From: Pseudogulbenkiania ferrooxidans 2002
Lineage (GTDB): Bacteria; Pseudomonadota; Gammaproteobacteria; Burkholderiales; Chromobacteriaceae
Length of the DNA stretch: 64,000 nt
Direction of reading: 5' to 3'
NCBI RefSeq assembly: GCF_000174355.1
Contig: NZ_ACIS01000007.1
Span: 186,001-250,000, forward strand
The position numbers and the translations under genes are program-made. This document shows positions 17,292-30,852 of this stretch, one piece after another. Numbering within the stretch: the stretch's first letter is position 1; each line of letters begins with the position of its first letter. Below the pieces are notes generated by a model. The model was not told the origin of the DNA. It was given only the letters and a program-made list of their open reading frames with translations, and did not search any database.

Positions 17292-18914
17292 TCAGCAGCG
17301 GAACGCAGCCACGGCGAAGTTGAGGCCGTGCGCGCTCTGGGCCAGCTGGTCGGCGGCGCTGGCGGTGGCGTCCACCGTCTGCTGGTTGGCTTCGGTCATG
17401 CTGGCCACCACCTCGATGCGCTGCGCGATATCGCGCATCGCCTGCTGCTGCTCCGTCAGCGACAGCGTGATGCCGTCGATGTGCTCGGCGATGCGCCCGG
17501 TGTTGTCACGGATGCCGCTGATGGCCTGGCTCGCCGAGCGCGTCTGCGCCACGCCTTCGGCGGACGCCGCGACGCTGGCCCGCATCAGCGTCACCACGTC
17601 CTGCATGCCGGCGTGGATGGTGCCGATCTGTTGCGATATTTCCACCGTCGCCAGGCCGGTGCGTTCCGCCAGCTTGCGCACCTCGTCGGCCACCACGGCG
17701 AAACCCCGCCCCTGTTCGCCGGCGCGCGCCGCCTCGATGGCGGCGTTGAGCGCCAGCAGGTTGGTCTGGTCGGCGATGTCGTGGATGGTGCGGGTAATGG
17801 TGGCGATGGCGTCGGTCTGCTGCTGCAGCGCCTCGATCGCCTGCGCGGTGCCGCCGATGCGTTCGGCCACCGCGCCGATCTCGTCGGCGGCGGCGTGGAT
17901 CAGGTGCTCGCACTCGCCGACCACCTGGCCGGCGTCCAGCGCCTCGGTGCCGACGTCGCGGCTCTGCTGGCCGAGCTGCGAGATGCTTTGCAGCACCTCC
18001 TCCACCGCCACCGCCATGGTGCGCGTGGCCTCGTTCTGGGTGTGCGAGCTGTGCTGCACATCGTGTGCCGATCGGGTCAGCAAGCCGACGCTGCCCTTCA
18101 CTTCGCCCGCCATGCGGTGAATCTGTCCGGTGGTGTCGCGTAGCTGCTGCTGCATCTCGGCCAGGGCCGCCAGCAGGCTGCCCTGCCGGGTCGCGGGGAG
18201 CGGCTGGGACAGGTCGCCGCCGGCGATGCGCTGCGTCAGGGCGACGGCCAGGGCCGGCTCGCCGCCCAAGAGGCCGAACACACGGCGATACAGCCAGATC
18301 CCGCCGCCCACCACCAGCAGCACCAGCAGCGTGCCCAGCACGATGGCGAGCTGGCGTGCCTGCAGCAGCTGCCGTTCGTCGTCGCCGATGGTGGCGGCCC
18401 GAGCCTGCTCCAGCTGCTTCTCCAGGTCGTCCAGGGCGTGGGTGAGGGCCTCGGCACGGTCGTCGAAGCCGCTGCCCTTGGCCTTCATGATCAGGTTGCC
18501 GGCCTCGCGGCCGTCGCGCACGTAGACCTCGGCCATCTGCTTGCCGACCAGGTAGAACTGTTCCACCAGCGGCTTGATCTGCTGCGCCGCCGGGGCCTGT
18601 TCCTGGCTCAGTGCCGCGATCTGGTCGAGATCGCGGTTCACCGCGCGGAAGTGGGTCGCGGCGTCGGCAAAGCCGTCGCGCTCGCCGGTGGCGCAGACGT
18701 CGGTGAGAAACTGCTGGATCTGCACCACGTGATAGCGCGCTTCCTTCATGGCCCCGGCCAGCACGTTGGTCACCTGGTGTTCGGTGCGGCTGGCCTGGTA
18801 CAGCCGGTTCAGGGAGGCGACCATCGCCACGCCTTGCGCCAGCAGCAGGGCGATGGTGACGGCGATGAAGCTGATCAGGATCGGGCGCAGGCGGCGGGAG
18901 GAAGCAGGACGCAT
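17292..18914 (-). CDS. Methyl-accepting chemotaxis protein
   Basis: 540-residue chemoreceptor. TM1 is near residues 12-33 ([20 protein letters not shown]), followed by a helical periplasmic sensor of about 150 residues, then TM2 near 188-208 ([20 protein letters not shown]), a HAMP-like linker and the long cytoplasmic coiled coil. The hairpin tip holds the highly conserved [20 protein letters not shown], which contacts CheA/CheW. No C-terminal NWETF-type pentapeptide is present (ends AAFRC), so adaptation may depend on other receptors. No che genes are nearby. Ligand unknown. Confidence 0.94.
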   Translation of the reverse strand: MRPASSRRLRPILISFIAVTIALLLAQGVAMVASLNRLYQASRTEHQVTNVLAGAMKEARYHVVQIQQFLTDVCATGERDGFADAATHFRAVNRDLDQIAALSQEQAPAAQQIKPLVEQFYLVGKQMAEVYVRDGREAGNLIMKAKGSGFDDRAEALTHALDDLEKQLEQARAATIGDDERQLLQARQLAIVLGTLLVLLVVGGGIWLYRRVFGLLGGEPALAVALTQRIAGGDLSQPLPATRQGSLLAALAEMQQQLRDTTGQIHRMAGEVKGSVGLLTRSAHDVQHSSHTQNEATRTMAVAVEEVLQSISQLGQQSRDVGTEALDAGQVVGECEHLIHAAADEIGAVAERIGGTAQAIEALQQQTDAIATITRTIHDIADQTNLLALNAAIEAARAGEQGRGFAVVADEVRKLAERTGLATVEISQQIGTIHAGMQDVVTLMRASVAASAEGVAQTRSASQAISGIRDNTGRIAEHIDGITLSLTEQQQAMRDIAQRIEVVASMTEANQQTVDATASAADQLAQSAHGLNFAVAAFRC

Positions 18915-18919
18915 GATGG

Positions 18920-18943
18920 ATGCTCATTATAAATAACGAGCAT
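18920..18943. promoter_or_regulatory. Near-palindrome in the chemoreceptor leader
   Basis: ATGCTCATT and AACGAGCAT flank ATAAAT, with outer arms ATGCTC/GAGCAT perfectly paired. It starts 6 bp upstream of the ATG at 18914 and overlaps the region where a ribosome binding site would be. It sits in an AT-rich stretch (18915-19010) that contrasts with the surroundings and probably contains the promoter. An operator or a translation-blocking hairpin are both possible. Confidence 0.4.
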
Positions 18944-19133
18944 ATTGTGTTTTAAATCAATTTGCGCATGCAATAAGTAAATGATTTATTCATTTGATAT
19001 GCGTTAAGGAAAGTGCAAGTCGCGCCGCACCGAGCGGCGTGGCGCTGGGCCTCCCCGCCAGGCTCGGGCAGGCAGGGGCCCCTTCCTCCAGCGGCCCGCT
19101 ACGCGGCCGCCGCCCCCGCGCGCCAACGGCGTC

Positions 19134-20417
19134 TCAGTGCCCCAGTCCGTCGCGCACCTTGCGCACGCCGTACCACACCGCCGTCGCCACGATCGGGATG
19201 GCGATGCCGGTGGCGAGTTCGGTGTTGAGGTGCACGCCGGCGGCCTTGACGGCCTTGAGCAGGTAGGACAGCAGGCTCACGATGTAGTAGGTCAGCACCC
19301 CCACCGACAGCCCTTCCACCGTCTCCTGCAGGCGCAGCTGCATCGCGGCGCGGCGGTCCATGCTGGCCAGTAAGGCGCGGTTCTGTTCCTCGTGCAGCAC
19401 CTCGACGCGGGTGCGCAGCAGCGCGGTGCTGCGCTGCAGGCGGTCGGTGAGGCGGTCCTGGCGCTTCACCACGGTGTCGCAGGTGCTCATCGCCGGTGCC
19501 ATGCGCCGTTCCATGAATTCGTGGAACGGCTGCATGCCGGGCAGGCGGCTCTCGCGCAGCTCGCCGATGCGGCGCTCCACCAGCGAGTAGTAGGCGCGCG
19601 TGGCGGAAATGCGGTACTGGCTCTCCGAGATCAGCTGTTCGGCGCGCGTGGAGAGGTCTTCCAGCTCGGTGAGCAGCTGGGCGTCGCCGCTGTCCGGCTT
19701 GCCCATGCGCTCGGTCAGCGAGCGCAGCACCACGTCGAGCCGGTCGAGCTCGCGCATCTGCTCCTTGGCGATGGGCAGCGCCAACAGCGCCAGCATGCGG
19801 TAGGTCTCGATCTCGAACAGGCGCTGCAGCATGCGCCCGGACTGGTTCGGTCCCATCTCCTCGTCCAGCACCACGTAGCGCGAGAAGCCCTCCGGCAGGC
19901 GCGGGTCGGGGTGCAGCTGCAGGTCGGTGTAGGCGATGCCGTTGCCGTCGCCGATGCGCGAACCGATAAGCTCGCCGCCGCCGAACCAGCGCGCCGCGAT
20001 CTCGTCCGGAGTGCTGGCCGAGCCGCCCTTGAGCAGCACCGCGTGCAGCGCCACCAGCACCGTGCCGGGCAGGCGGTCGAGCCAGCTCGAGGGCAGGCGG
20101 TCGAGCGCGGTGCGGTCGAAGGGCTCGGAAAAATCGCCGGAGAGGATGAAGGTGTAGCGCGCGAACTCCGCGTGTAGCGACCAGCGTACCGTCAGGTCGC
20201 CGGCATTCGCGGTGTAGTGCGCGGCGTGGCCGAACGGGGCCGGCAGGGCCAGCATCTGGGCCAGCTCGGCCAGTGCCTCGCGCTGGCTGGCGTCGTCGTA
20301 GTCGTAGTACAGGGTCAGCGAGGTCAGCCGTGCCGGCGACGGAATCGAGGCGTACGGGCGGGCGTGCGCCTCGTCGTTGAGCACGCGGCGCAGCGGGTGC
20401 GGGGTGAGGGTGAGCAT
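19134..20417 (-). CDS. DUF3422 family membrane-anchored protein
   Basis: 427-residue protein recognised as DUF3422 from its opening (HPLRRVLNDEAHARPY) and internal sequence (VLDEEMGPNQSGRMLQRLFEIETYR). The centre is helical, with likely coiled coil around residues 220-340, and the C-terminus has two hydrophobic segments (VGVLTYYIVSLLSYLLKAV and GIAIPIVATAVWYGV), so the protein is anchored in the inner membrane with its bulk in the cytoplasm. The function of the family is unknown. The ATG at 20417 is preferred over a TTG six codons upstream. A long inverted repeat lies 14 bp upstream. Confidence 0.85.
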   Translation of the reverse strand: MLTLTPHPLRRVLNDEAHARPYASIPSPARLTSLTLYYDYDDASQREALAELAQMLALPAPFGHAAHYTANAGDLTVRWSLHAEFARYTFILSGDFSEPFDRTALDRLPSSWLDRLPGTVLVALHAVLLKGGSASTPDEIAARWFGGGELIGSRIGDGNGIAYTDLQLHPDPRLPEGFSRYVVLDEEMGPNQSGRMLQRLFEIETYRMLALLALPIAKEQMRELDRLDVVLRSLTERMGKPDSGDAQLLTELEDLSTRAEQLISESQYRISATRAYYSLVERRIGELRESRLPGMQPFHEFMERRMAPAMSTCDTVVKRQDRLTDRLQRSTALLRTRVEVLHEEQNRALLASMDRRAAMQLRLQETVEGLSVGVLTYYIVSLLSYLLKAVKAAGVHLNTELATGIAIPIVATAVWYGVRKVRDGLGH

Positions 20418-20430
20418 GGTGGGTCCAATA

Positions 20431-20477
20431 GGCAAACGGTTTTAAAGATGCGTGGCGCATGTTTAAAACCGCTTGCC
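20431..20477. repeat. 47-bp near-perfect inverted repeat upstream of the DUF3422 gene
   Basis: Arms of 16 nt, GGCAAACGGTTTTAAA and TTTAAAACCGCTTGCC, pair at 15 of 16 positions, and the centre carries a second pair ATGCG/CGCAT around a TGG loop. It starts 14 bp upstream of the DUF3422 start codon. The gap 20418-20761 otherwise contains only a terminator and no gene. Either a regulator site or an RNA hairpin in the 5' leader is plausible. Confidence 0.6.
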
Positions 20478-20681
20478 GTACAGCATACCTCAAGCGCGCG
20501 CCCGGCTGTCCACCACTTCCGTATTACTCCGCCGTCGCGGCCGGGTGTCGGGGGGGCGCGTACCGCAGGGGCGCGAAAGCGCCGCCCACGCCGCCCTGCC
20601 GATCTGATGGCCAGGCCGAACTGCGCCTGTCTAGGCCGAGGCATGCGAGAGGGGCCTGATAATCCTCCGCGTCGTAAAGGA

Positions 20682-20714
20682 AACAGCCCCGCAAGCATCG
20701 CCTGCGGGGCTGTT
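20682..20714 (-). terminator. Terminator of the second chemoreceptor gene
   Basis: Perfect 12-bp stem AACAGCCCCGCA (20682-20693) and TGCGGGGCTGTT (20703-20714). On the minus strand TTTCCTTTACG follows. It lies 47 bp beyond the stop of the gene ending at 20762. Confidence 0.8.
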
Positions 20715-20761
20715 GGATTCAGTGGACCTCCACCTTGACGCCCCGGCGGGGCCGGGGGCGT

Positions 20762-22393
20762 TCAGACGCGGAAGCGCCGTACGCTGTGGCCGAGCTGGTG
20801 CGCCAGTTCGACCAGCTGCGTGACGCCGCCGGCGAGGCTTTCCGCCACCGCCGCGCTCTGCTCGGCGGCACCGGCCACGCACTCCATGCTGCCGGCGATG
20901 TCGCGGCTGGCGACGTGCTGTTGCTGCATCGCGCTGGCGATGCCCTGCGCCTGGTCGCGCGAGGCCTGCGCCGCGGTCTCGTTGCGCTTGAGGCCGTCGC
21001 CCACGCTCTCGACGTAGCGGCGGCTGCTCGCCAGCGCCGCCAGGCCTTCGGCGATGGACGCTTCCAGGGTGTGCGACTGGCTGTCGAGCAGCAGCGTGAC
21101 GCGGTCGATCTCGTTGGCCGAAGCCGCCGACTTTTCCGCCAGCTTGCGCACCTCGTCGGCCACCACGGCGAAGCCGCGCCCCTGCTCGCCGGCGCGCGCC
21201 GCCTCGATCGCGGCGTTGAGCGCCAAGAGGTTGGTCTGGTCGGCGATGTCGCGCACCTCGCTGGTCATGCCGGCGATGTCGCGGCTCTTGGCGAGGAAGG
21301 CGCCGACCAGCTCGGCGGTGCGGCCCACCACCGCTTCCACCCGCCCCACCTCGTCCACCAGGGTGGCGAGCTGCGCCGTGCCCTGGCGGCTGCTCGCCAG
21401 CGCATGGTCCGCCGCCTGGTGCATGGCGTCGCTGACGTCGGCCACCGAAGCTACGCTGACCGACAGCTCCTCGATGGAACCGGCCGATTCGGCCGAGGCC
21501 CGCGACTGCTCGCGCGCCGCGCCCAGGAGCTGCGCCGACATCTGCGCCAGCGTCTCGGCCAGCCGCTCCAGTTCGCCAGCGCTGTGTTGCACCGTCGCCA
21601 CGCTGCTGGCGAGGTTGCCGCTCATCTGCTGCATGGCGCCCAGCACCTGGCCGGTCTCGTCGCGTCCTGCGGGCGGCAGCGTGACACTGAGGTCGCCGCC
21701 GGCGATGGCGCGTACCGCGCCGACCATGCGCCGCATCGGCACCGTGATGCCGCGGGTGATCAGCCAGCCGGCCAGCAGGCTCAGCAGGATGATGCCGCCG
21801 CCGGCGCCAAGGCCGATCCATTTGGCCTGGGCGTAGGCCCGCGCGGCGTCGTCCAGCGCGGCGCGCGTCCTGGCCTGTTCCGCGGCGATCAGCGCTTCCA
21901 GCGCCTCGCGCCAGGGGCGCACGGCGGGGATCAACTGCGCGTTCATCACCGCGATGGCGCCGGGCACGTCGTTGGCGAGCCCGAGCTGCATCATGCGGTC
22001 GATCACCGGTTCGGCCTGGCGGCGCTGGCGGGCCGCCTGCTCCAGCAGCGCCCGCTCCGCGGCGCCGGGGGTGTAGCGCTGCCAGTGTTGCTCCAGTTCG
22101 TGCAGCGTGGCGTCGTAGTCGAGGCGTGCCGTGGCCATCTTGGCGACGGCCTGACGCTTGCTGGGCTCATCCGGAAACATCACCGCGTCGCGGTAGACGG
22201 TGCGCTGGCTTTGCAGATTGTAGGTAAGGCGGGTGGTCAGCTCGACGGTGCGGTTGTGGTCGAGCGCCACCTCGTCGAGATGATCGCGCAGCCGGCTAAG
22301 ACCGGTGAGCTGGACCGCCAGCAGCAGCGCCACCAGCAGGGTCATGCCGCCGAAGCCGAGTGCCAGCCGCTGGCCGATACGGAGATGGTTCAT
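20762..22393 (-). CDS. Methyl-accepting chemotaxis protein (four-helix-bundle sensor)
   Basis: 543-residue chemoreceptor starting [14 protein letters not shown] at 22393. TM1 is near residues 13-30, followed by a periplasmic 4HB_MCP-type helical domain, TM2 ([20 protein letters not shown]) near residue 190, a HAMP domain ([22 protein letters not shown]) and the signalling domain with [20 protein letters not shown]. The C-terminus ends in RRFRV without a CheR-docking pentapeptide. A TTG-type extension to 22471 is ignored. It is related to, but clearly not a recent copy of, the receptor at 17292. Ligand unknown. Confidence 0.94.
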   Translation of the reverse strand: MNHLRIGQRLALGFGGMTLLVALLLAVQLTGLSRLRDHLDEVALDHNRTVELTTRLTYNLQSQRTVYRDAVMFPDEPSKRQAVAKMATARLDYDATLHELEQHWQRYTPGAAERALLEQAARQRRQAEPVIDRMMQLGLANDVPGAIAVMNAQLIPAVRPWREALEALIAAEQARTRAALDDAARAYAQAKWIGLGAGGGIILLSLLAGWLITRGITVPMRRMVGAVRAIAGGDLSVTLPPAGRDETGQVLGAMQQMSGNLASSVATVQHSAGELERLAETLAQMSAQLLGAAREQSRASAESAGSIEELSVSVASVADVSDAMHQAADHALASSRQGTAQLATLVDEVGRVEAVVGRTAELVGAFLAKSRDIAGMTSEVRDIADQTNLLALNAAIEAARAGEQGRGFAVVADEVRKLAEKSAASANEIDRVTLLLDSQSHTLEASIAEGLAALASSRRYVESVGDGLKRNETAAQASRDQAQGIASAMQQQHVASRDIAGSMECVAGAAEQSAAVAESLAGGVTQLVELAHQLGHSVRRFRV

Positions 22394-22508
22394 TTTCTTG
22401 AAGAGAGCCTGAAGCAAACAAAGAAAATGATTCTGGCATGCGCGGGCGCTGCGCCGGTTGACGCAGGTCAAGGGGGCGGTCTGGTCGGCGGGAGTGCGGC
22501 GGAAGGAC

Positions 22509-22940
22509 TCAGCCGCGGCGGTGGTGCGCCAGCAGTCGCGACAGCGCCGCGCTCACCAGCGGGTTGCTGACGCTGGCGGCGGCTTCCTCGATGCGCTCGA
22601 GCGCCGCCGGGCTGATCGCCAGCGCCTTGGGCGGCTTGACCGGCGGCTTGAAGCGGATGTCGACCTTGACGCGGATCTTGCTCGCCGGGTAGCCGCGGTC
22701 GGTCAGCGCCGGCAGCAGGCCCGGGCCGATCATCTTCAGCCGCGCCGCCACCACGCCGTTGTCGGCGTACACCACCAGCTCGCCGTCGCGGATGCGCACC
22801 GCGCGGCAGTAGTCGGAGAGGGGCGCCGGCAGCAGGCGGCGAAAGGCCGTGTCCAGCGCCATCAGCGCCTTGGCCTCGCTGGCCAGGCGCGACAGGCGGC
22901 TGTCCTGGCGGGCGATGTCGCGGAAAGAAAGACTGCTCAT
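22509..22940 (-). CDS. dciA: DciA-type DUF721 protein, DnaB helicase loading factor
   Basis: 143-residue protein starting [16 protein letters not shown] at 22940. DUF721 core: a KH-like segment with [26 protein letters not shown] followed by basic C-terminal sequence ([15 protein letters not shown]). DciA proteins operate the replicative helicase in bacteria that lack DnaC/DnaI. It is divergent from secA, a neighbourhood often seen for dciA in proteobacteria. The symbol is given on family and synteny; the alternative is an uncharacterised DUF721 paralogue. Confidence 0.8.
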   Translation of the reverse strand: MSSLSFRDIARQDSRLSRLASEAKALMALDTAFRRLLPAPLSDYCRAVRIRDGELVVYADNGVVAARLKMIGPGLLPALTDRGYPASKIRVKVDIRFKPPVKPPKALAISPAALERIEEAAASVSNPLVSAALSRLLAHHRRG

Positions 22941-23110
22941 GGCGCGAATTCTAGCCGATTGCCGCCATGATGGGCGATTCGCGGCGCGTGCGACCGGTTT
23001 TTCCGGGGTTCCCTTGACGCGCCACAACTTTGCCCCCATTACGTGGTCAGTGCTTGTGCTACACTTTTCCCCATTTTTCCGGCCCGCTTGGCCTCTGGAT
23101 TCGAAAACCG

Positions 23111-25828
<2,718 letters not shown>

Positions 25829-25875
25829 GAGGTCGATCACCGCTGAGTCAGCGGGCTCGACCTGAGCGCAACAAC

Positions 25876-25909
25876 AACGCGCCCGATGCTGCATCGGGCG
25901 CGTTTTTTC
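25876..25909 (+). terminator. Terminator of secA
   Basis: AACGCGCCCGATGC pairs with GCATCGGGCGCGTT (25891-25904), and six T residues run to 25908. It lies 47 bp after the secA stop. Confidence 0.9.
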
Positions 25910-25992
25910 TTGCCTTGGCCGGCGCCGCCCTCGCTTAGCCACTGGCGCGATAGCGGCTAAGCTTGAGCCATCGCCACGAGAGGAGATCGTCC

Positions 25993-26766
25993 ATGACCCG
26001 CACCGCCTTCATCACCGGTTCCACTTCCGGCATCGGCCTGGCCGTCGCCTGCCGTCTCGCCGCCAACGGCTGGGCCATCGGCCTGCATGGCCTGGCGACT
26101 CCCGCGCAGCGCGACGAGGCGCTGGGCATGGTGCGCCAGGCCGGCGCCGCCGACGCCGCGTTCTTCGACGGCGACCTGCGCGACCCCGCCGCGGTGCAGG
26201 GGTTGGCCGAAGCGGTGCAGCGCTGGCGTCCTGTCGACGTGCTGGTCAACAACGCCGGCATGCAGCACACCGCGAGCGTGGCGGCGATGCCGGCCGAGCT
26301 GTGGCAGGCCATCCTCGCCGTCAACCTGTCGGCCGCGTTCTTGCTGATGCAGGCGCTGCTGCCCGGCATGGCGGGGCGCGGCTGGGGGCGCGTGGTCAAC
26401 ATCGCCTCGGTGCACGGGCTGGTGGCATCGGTCAACAAGGCGCCGTACGTGGCGAGCAAGTTCGGGCTGGTCGGGCTGACCAAGGTGGCGGCGTTGGAAT
26501 ACGCGCAGAGCGGGGTGACGGTGAACGCGATCTGCCCGGGCTGGGTGGAAACCGCGCTGATCGAGCCGCAGATCCAGGCGCGCGCGGCCGCCTTCGGCGG
26601 CGACCGTGACGCCGGCCTGAAGGCGCTGGTGCTGGACAAGCAGCCGTCCGGACGCATGAGCCAGCCGTCCGACATCGGCGAGGCGGTGGCGATGCTCTGC
26701 GGCGACTGGGCGCACAACCTGACCGGGGTGGCGCTGCCGATCGACGGTGGCTGGAGCGCGCAGTAG
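25993..26766 (+). CDS. bdhA: 3-Hydroxybutyrate dehydrogenase (SDR family)
   Basis: 257-residue short-chain dehydrogenase oxidising D-3-hydroxybutyrate to acetoacetate with NAD+, a step in poly-hydroxybutyrate turnover. Cofactor motif TGSTSGIGLAVA near residue 8, NNAGMQH near residue 90, catalytic Ser in NIASVHGLVAS, Tyr/Lys in YVASKFGLVGLTK, and substrate-side ICPGWVETALIEPQI. The combination NIASVHGL plus KAPYVASK is characteristic of bacterial 3HBDH. GAGAGGAGA precedes the ATG at 25993. The specific substrate is inferred from family resemblance, since general SDR activity cannot be excluded. A dispersed 12-mer copy lies inside the gene at 26202. Confidence 0.85.
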   Translation: MTRTAFITGSTSGIGLAVACRLAANGWAIGLHGLATPAQRDEALGMVRQAGAADAAFFDGDLRDPAAVQGLAEAVQRWRPVDVLVNNAGMQHTASVAAMPAELWQAILAVNLSAAFLLMQALLPGMAGRGWGRVVNIASVHGLVASVNKAPYVASKFGLVGLTKVAALEYAQSGVTVNAICPGWVETALIEPQIQARAAAFGGDRDAGLKALVLDKQPSGRMSQPSDIGEAVAMLCGDWAHNLTGVALPIDGGWSAQ

Positions 26767-26781
26767 CGGCCATCGCGCTAC

Positions 26782-26818
26782 GTTGGCCGAAGCGCGTTGC
26801 CCTGCGTCTTCGGCCAAC
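26782..26818. repeat. Inverted pair of the dispersed 12-mer
   Basis: GTTGGCCGAAG (26782-26792) and CTTCGGCCAAC (26808-26818) form a perfect 11-bp stem with a 15-nt loop, 16 bp after the stop of bdhA. No T-run follows, so its role as a terminator is uncertain. It is the second place in the window where two copies of the motif face each other. Confidence 0.75.
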
Positions 26819-26968
26819 CTGACTGCCCCGGCCGCAAGGCTGTGGACAACTCTGTGGATGGCCTGAGGGTAAGCTGTGGAGCGGCGGTGGATGGTCAATG
26901 CGACCAATGTTGCAGTGCACGAAAAGGCGATCCGGGGCTAGAATGGCGCTTTGCCCGCTGAACCCGCC

Positions 26969-27889
26969 ATGATCGTCCGTCCTGCCTCGCCCTCCACTTT
27001 CTCCCTGTTATTTTCGATGCGCGGCTCGGTGGTGCCGGTGGTGTGGCGCCGCGTGCTGTTCACCGTCGGTGTCGCGGTGCTGGTGACGGTGGTGCACGGC
27101 ACGCTGGGGCCGCTCAAGATCACCCTGACGCCGACGCCGTTTTCGCTGATCGGCCTGACCCTGGCGATCTTCCTCGGCTTTCGCAACAGCGTCAGCTACG
27201 ACCGCTTCTGGGAAGCGCGCAAGCTGTGGGGCGAAGTGCTGGTGGTGACGCGCAACCTCGGCCGGCAGACCCTGACGCTGGTCGACCATCTCGAGGCGGA
27301 AGAGAAGAAAGTCCTGCTGTACCGGCTGGCGGCGTTCGCCCATGTCCTGCGCCACCAGCTGCGCGGCAGCGACCCGTCCGCCGACCTGGCCCGGCTGCTG
27401 CCGGCCGGCGAGTGCGCCGCGGTGCTGGCGCAGCCCAACCGCCCCAACATGCTGCTCGAGCGCATCGGCGCCGCCTACGCCGCGCTGGGCCGCGCGGGAC
27501 GGGTGTCGCCGCAGCTGCTGGCCAACATCGACGAGCAGATCTCGCTGCTGTCGCACGCCTACGGCGGCTGCGAGCGCATCCGCCACACCCCGATCCCCTA
27601 CGCCTACATCCTGCTGCTGCACCGTACCGTGCACCTCTACTGCTACCTGCTGCCGTTCGGCCTGGTGGACAGCGTCGGGGTGATGACGCCGCTGGTGGTG
27701 GGCATCGTGTCCTACACCTTCTTCGGGCTCGATACCCTGGGCGACCAGATCGAGGACCCGTTCGATACCCTGCCCAACGACCTGCCGCTCAACGCGCTGT
27801 GCCACACCATCGAAAGCAACCTGCTGATGCTGCTGAACGAGCCGCTGACCACCGGACCACAGCCGGACGCCAGCGGCGTGCTGTTGTAA
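26969..27889 (+). CDS. Bestrophin-family anion channel-like membrane protein
   Basis: 306-residue inner-membrane protein of the bestrophin/UPF0187 family. Typical features are an early amphipathic region, two hydrophobic segments in residues 25-70 (LFTVGVAVLVTVVHGTL; SLIGLTLAIFLGFRNSVSYDRFWEAR), the family signature FRNSVSYDRFWEARKLWG, two further segments at about residues 220-260 (LLLHRTVHLYCYLLPFGLV; VGIVSYTFFGLDTLGDQIEDPF), and the D-Q-I-E-D-P-F motif that ends the channel core. Bacterial bestrophins form pentameric ion channels. The ATG at 26969 is chosen; a TTG at 26951 is the only upstream alternative. Monocistronic. Confidence 0.88.
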   Translation: MIVRPASPSTFSLLFSMRGSVVPVVWRRVLFTVGVAVLVTVVHGTLGPLKITLTPTPFSLIGLTLAIFLGFRNSVSYDRFWEARKLWGEVLVVTRNLGRQTLTLVDHLEAEEKKVLLYRLAAFAHVLRHQLRGSDPSADLARLLPAGECAAVLAQPNRPNMLLERIGAAYAALGRAGRVSPQLLANIDEQISLLSHAYGGCERIRHTPIPYAYILLLHRTVHLYCYLLPFGLVDSVGVMTPLVVGIVSYTFFGLDTLGDQIEDPFDTLPNDLPLNALCHTIESNLLMLLNEPLTTGPQPDASGVLL

Positions 27890-27944
27890 GACCTGCCCAC
27901 CCGATCAGGGCCGGCGCGCTGCCTGACATCCTCCAAACAAAAAA

Positions 27945-27968
27945 AGGGTTGCCCCGGAGGGCAACCCT
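27945..27968 (-). terminator. Terminator of aspA
   Basis: AGGGTTGCC (27945-27953) and GGCAACCCT (27960-27968) form a 9-bp stem. On the minus strand seven T residues follow. It is 54 bp past the aspA stop, between convergent genes. Confidence 0.85.
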
Positions 27969-28022
27969 GCAAGTTCTGCCATGGAGGCAGGTCGCTTCAC
28001 ACTCCATCCAAGGAGATGTCGG

Positions 28023-29426
<1,404 letters not shown>

Positions 29427-29797
29427 GGGTTTTGTCGTTGTCGTGTTGTGGTAAGGGACAGGGCGCACTGTAGGTGAGGGCGGTGCCGGCTGGCCAATTC
29501 CGAATGCCGATCGCGTCATGCTTTTTTTGCATAACCTGGGCGGCGGCGGCCCGGATACTGGCGCTGGGGGATAAAGGCGCAGGGCAGGGGGCGGCCTGCC
29601 CGGGGCTTGTCGGTGAGGCGGCGGCAGTGCGCAGGATGGGGGGAGACACCATGGCCTTGTGAGCGCTGTGCTGCCTTGCTCCGCCAGTGGCGGAGCTCGC
29701 CGGCGATAGGGGCGCCGTGCTTCACTCTTGCGACGCGAATCCCTGCGGACAGGCGCCGTTTGGGCAAGGTGTTGGGTTGTGGCGGGTGCGCCCGTTC
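29427..29797. other. Gene-free region upstream of aspA
   Basis: No supported gene in 371 bp. It must contain the aspA promoter and leader. The only symmetric element seen is ATGC-TTTTTTT-GCAT at 29519-29533 (a 4-bp stem around a T-run). No sigma70-like pair with acceptable spacing could be identified with confidence. Confidence 0.4.
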
Positions 29798-30709
29798 TCA
29801 GATCGCCGGGTATTCGGTGGCGAGGTACTGCCAGAACGCTTCCAGCACCGGCCGGTTGCGCTTCTTGCTGCGATAGAGGCGCAGCTCCATGTCCACCCCC
29901 CAGCGCTCGTCGGCGGCCGGGGCGAGCTGGCCGTAGCGCACTTCGCGCGCCACCGCGCTTTGTGGCAGGAACGCCACGCCGTGCCCCTCCAGCACCATGT
30001 TCTTCAACCCCTCGGCCATGTCGGTCTCGTAGCGCAGGTGCAGATGGCAGGGTTCCGGCGCGTCGGCCAGGATCTGCTCGGTCATCAGCCGGAAGTAGGC
30101 GCTGGCGGCGTAGCCGAGGAAGGGCACGGGGGCGGCCGCGCTGCCGGGCAGGGCGAAGCGCGGCTGGCGCTGGCGGTCGGCGCGGGCGTAGGGGCGCAGC
30201 CGTTCCACGCCGAGCCGGAGCCCGAGGTAGCGGCCGTCTTCCAGTTCCACCGGTTGCTTGGGATGGTGGTAGCACATCAGGAGGTCGCTGCCGCCTTCGA
30301 CGAAGGCCAGCAGGGCGTCGTGCACGTTGCTCGCCTGCAGCCGGCACGACAGTTGGCCGAAGCCCTGTTCCACTCGGCTCAGCCACTTGGGGAAGAACGA
30401 GAACGACAGCGTGTGGGGGACGGCGAACTCCAGCGTGTCTTCCGGCAGCGGACGCATGCCCTGCAGCAGTGCCCGGGTGGCGTGGATCTGGTTGAGCATG
30501 GCGGCGGCGTGTTCGCGGAACACCTCGCCGGCCGGCGTGAGCCGCGTCGGGTACGAGGTGCGGTCGATCAGCTCGGTGCCGATCCAGCCTTCCAGGGCGC
30601 GGATGCGGCGCGAGAACGCCGGCTGGGTCAGGTGGCGCGCCTGTGCCGAACGGGTGAAGCTGGCGGTTTCCGCCAGCACCAGAAAATCCTCCAGCCATCG
30701 TGTTTCCAT
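29798..30709 (-). CDS. LysR-family regulator, HypT/YjiE-like
   Basis: 303-residue regulator starting METRWLEDFLVLAETASFTRSAQARHL at 30709. The winged HTH is in residues 5-65, with RRIRALEGWIGTELIDR. The effector domain resembles the hypochlorite-responsive HypT (YjiE) of E. coli in overall pattern (FPKWLSRVEQGFG; MLEGHGVAFLP). That similarity is from memory and only partial, so no gene symbol is used. It lies upstream of aspA on the same strand and may regulate it. A long in-frame extension to 31000 is rejected because it overlaps the lipoprotein gene. Confidence 0.85.
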   Translation of the reverse strand: METRWLEDFLVLAETASFTRSAQARHLTQPAFSRRIRALEGWIGTELIDRTSYPTRLTPAGEVFREHAAAMLNQIHATRALLQGMRPLPEDTLEFAVPHTLSFSFFPKWLSRVEQGFGQLSCRLQASNVHDALLAFVEGGSDLLMCYHHPKQPVELEDGRYLGLRLGVERLRPYARADRQRQPRFALPGSAAAPVPFLGYAASAYFRLMTEQILADAPEPCHLHLRYETDMAEGLKNMVLEGHGVAFLPQSAVAREVRYGQLAPAADERWGVDMELRLYRSKKRNRPVLEAFWQYLATEYPAI

Positions 30710-30852
30710 GCTCGTGCTCCAGCGTCCGGGGCGGTGGGAAAGAACGGGGTGCATGGTAGCACCGTGATGAACGATTGGTGCGCGTGGCGGTCTGTTGCCT
30801 GTTGTCCGCTTGCGCGGAGCAAGATCGTGAACCGGTTCCACAGGAGTGCGCA

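Noticed and set aside
18915-18960. Sigma28 flagellar promoter for the chemoreceptor
   Set aside because: TATAAT-like sequence exists, but no TAAA-N15-GCCGATAA pair was found upstream of the start.
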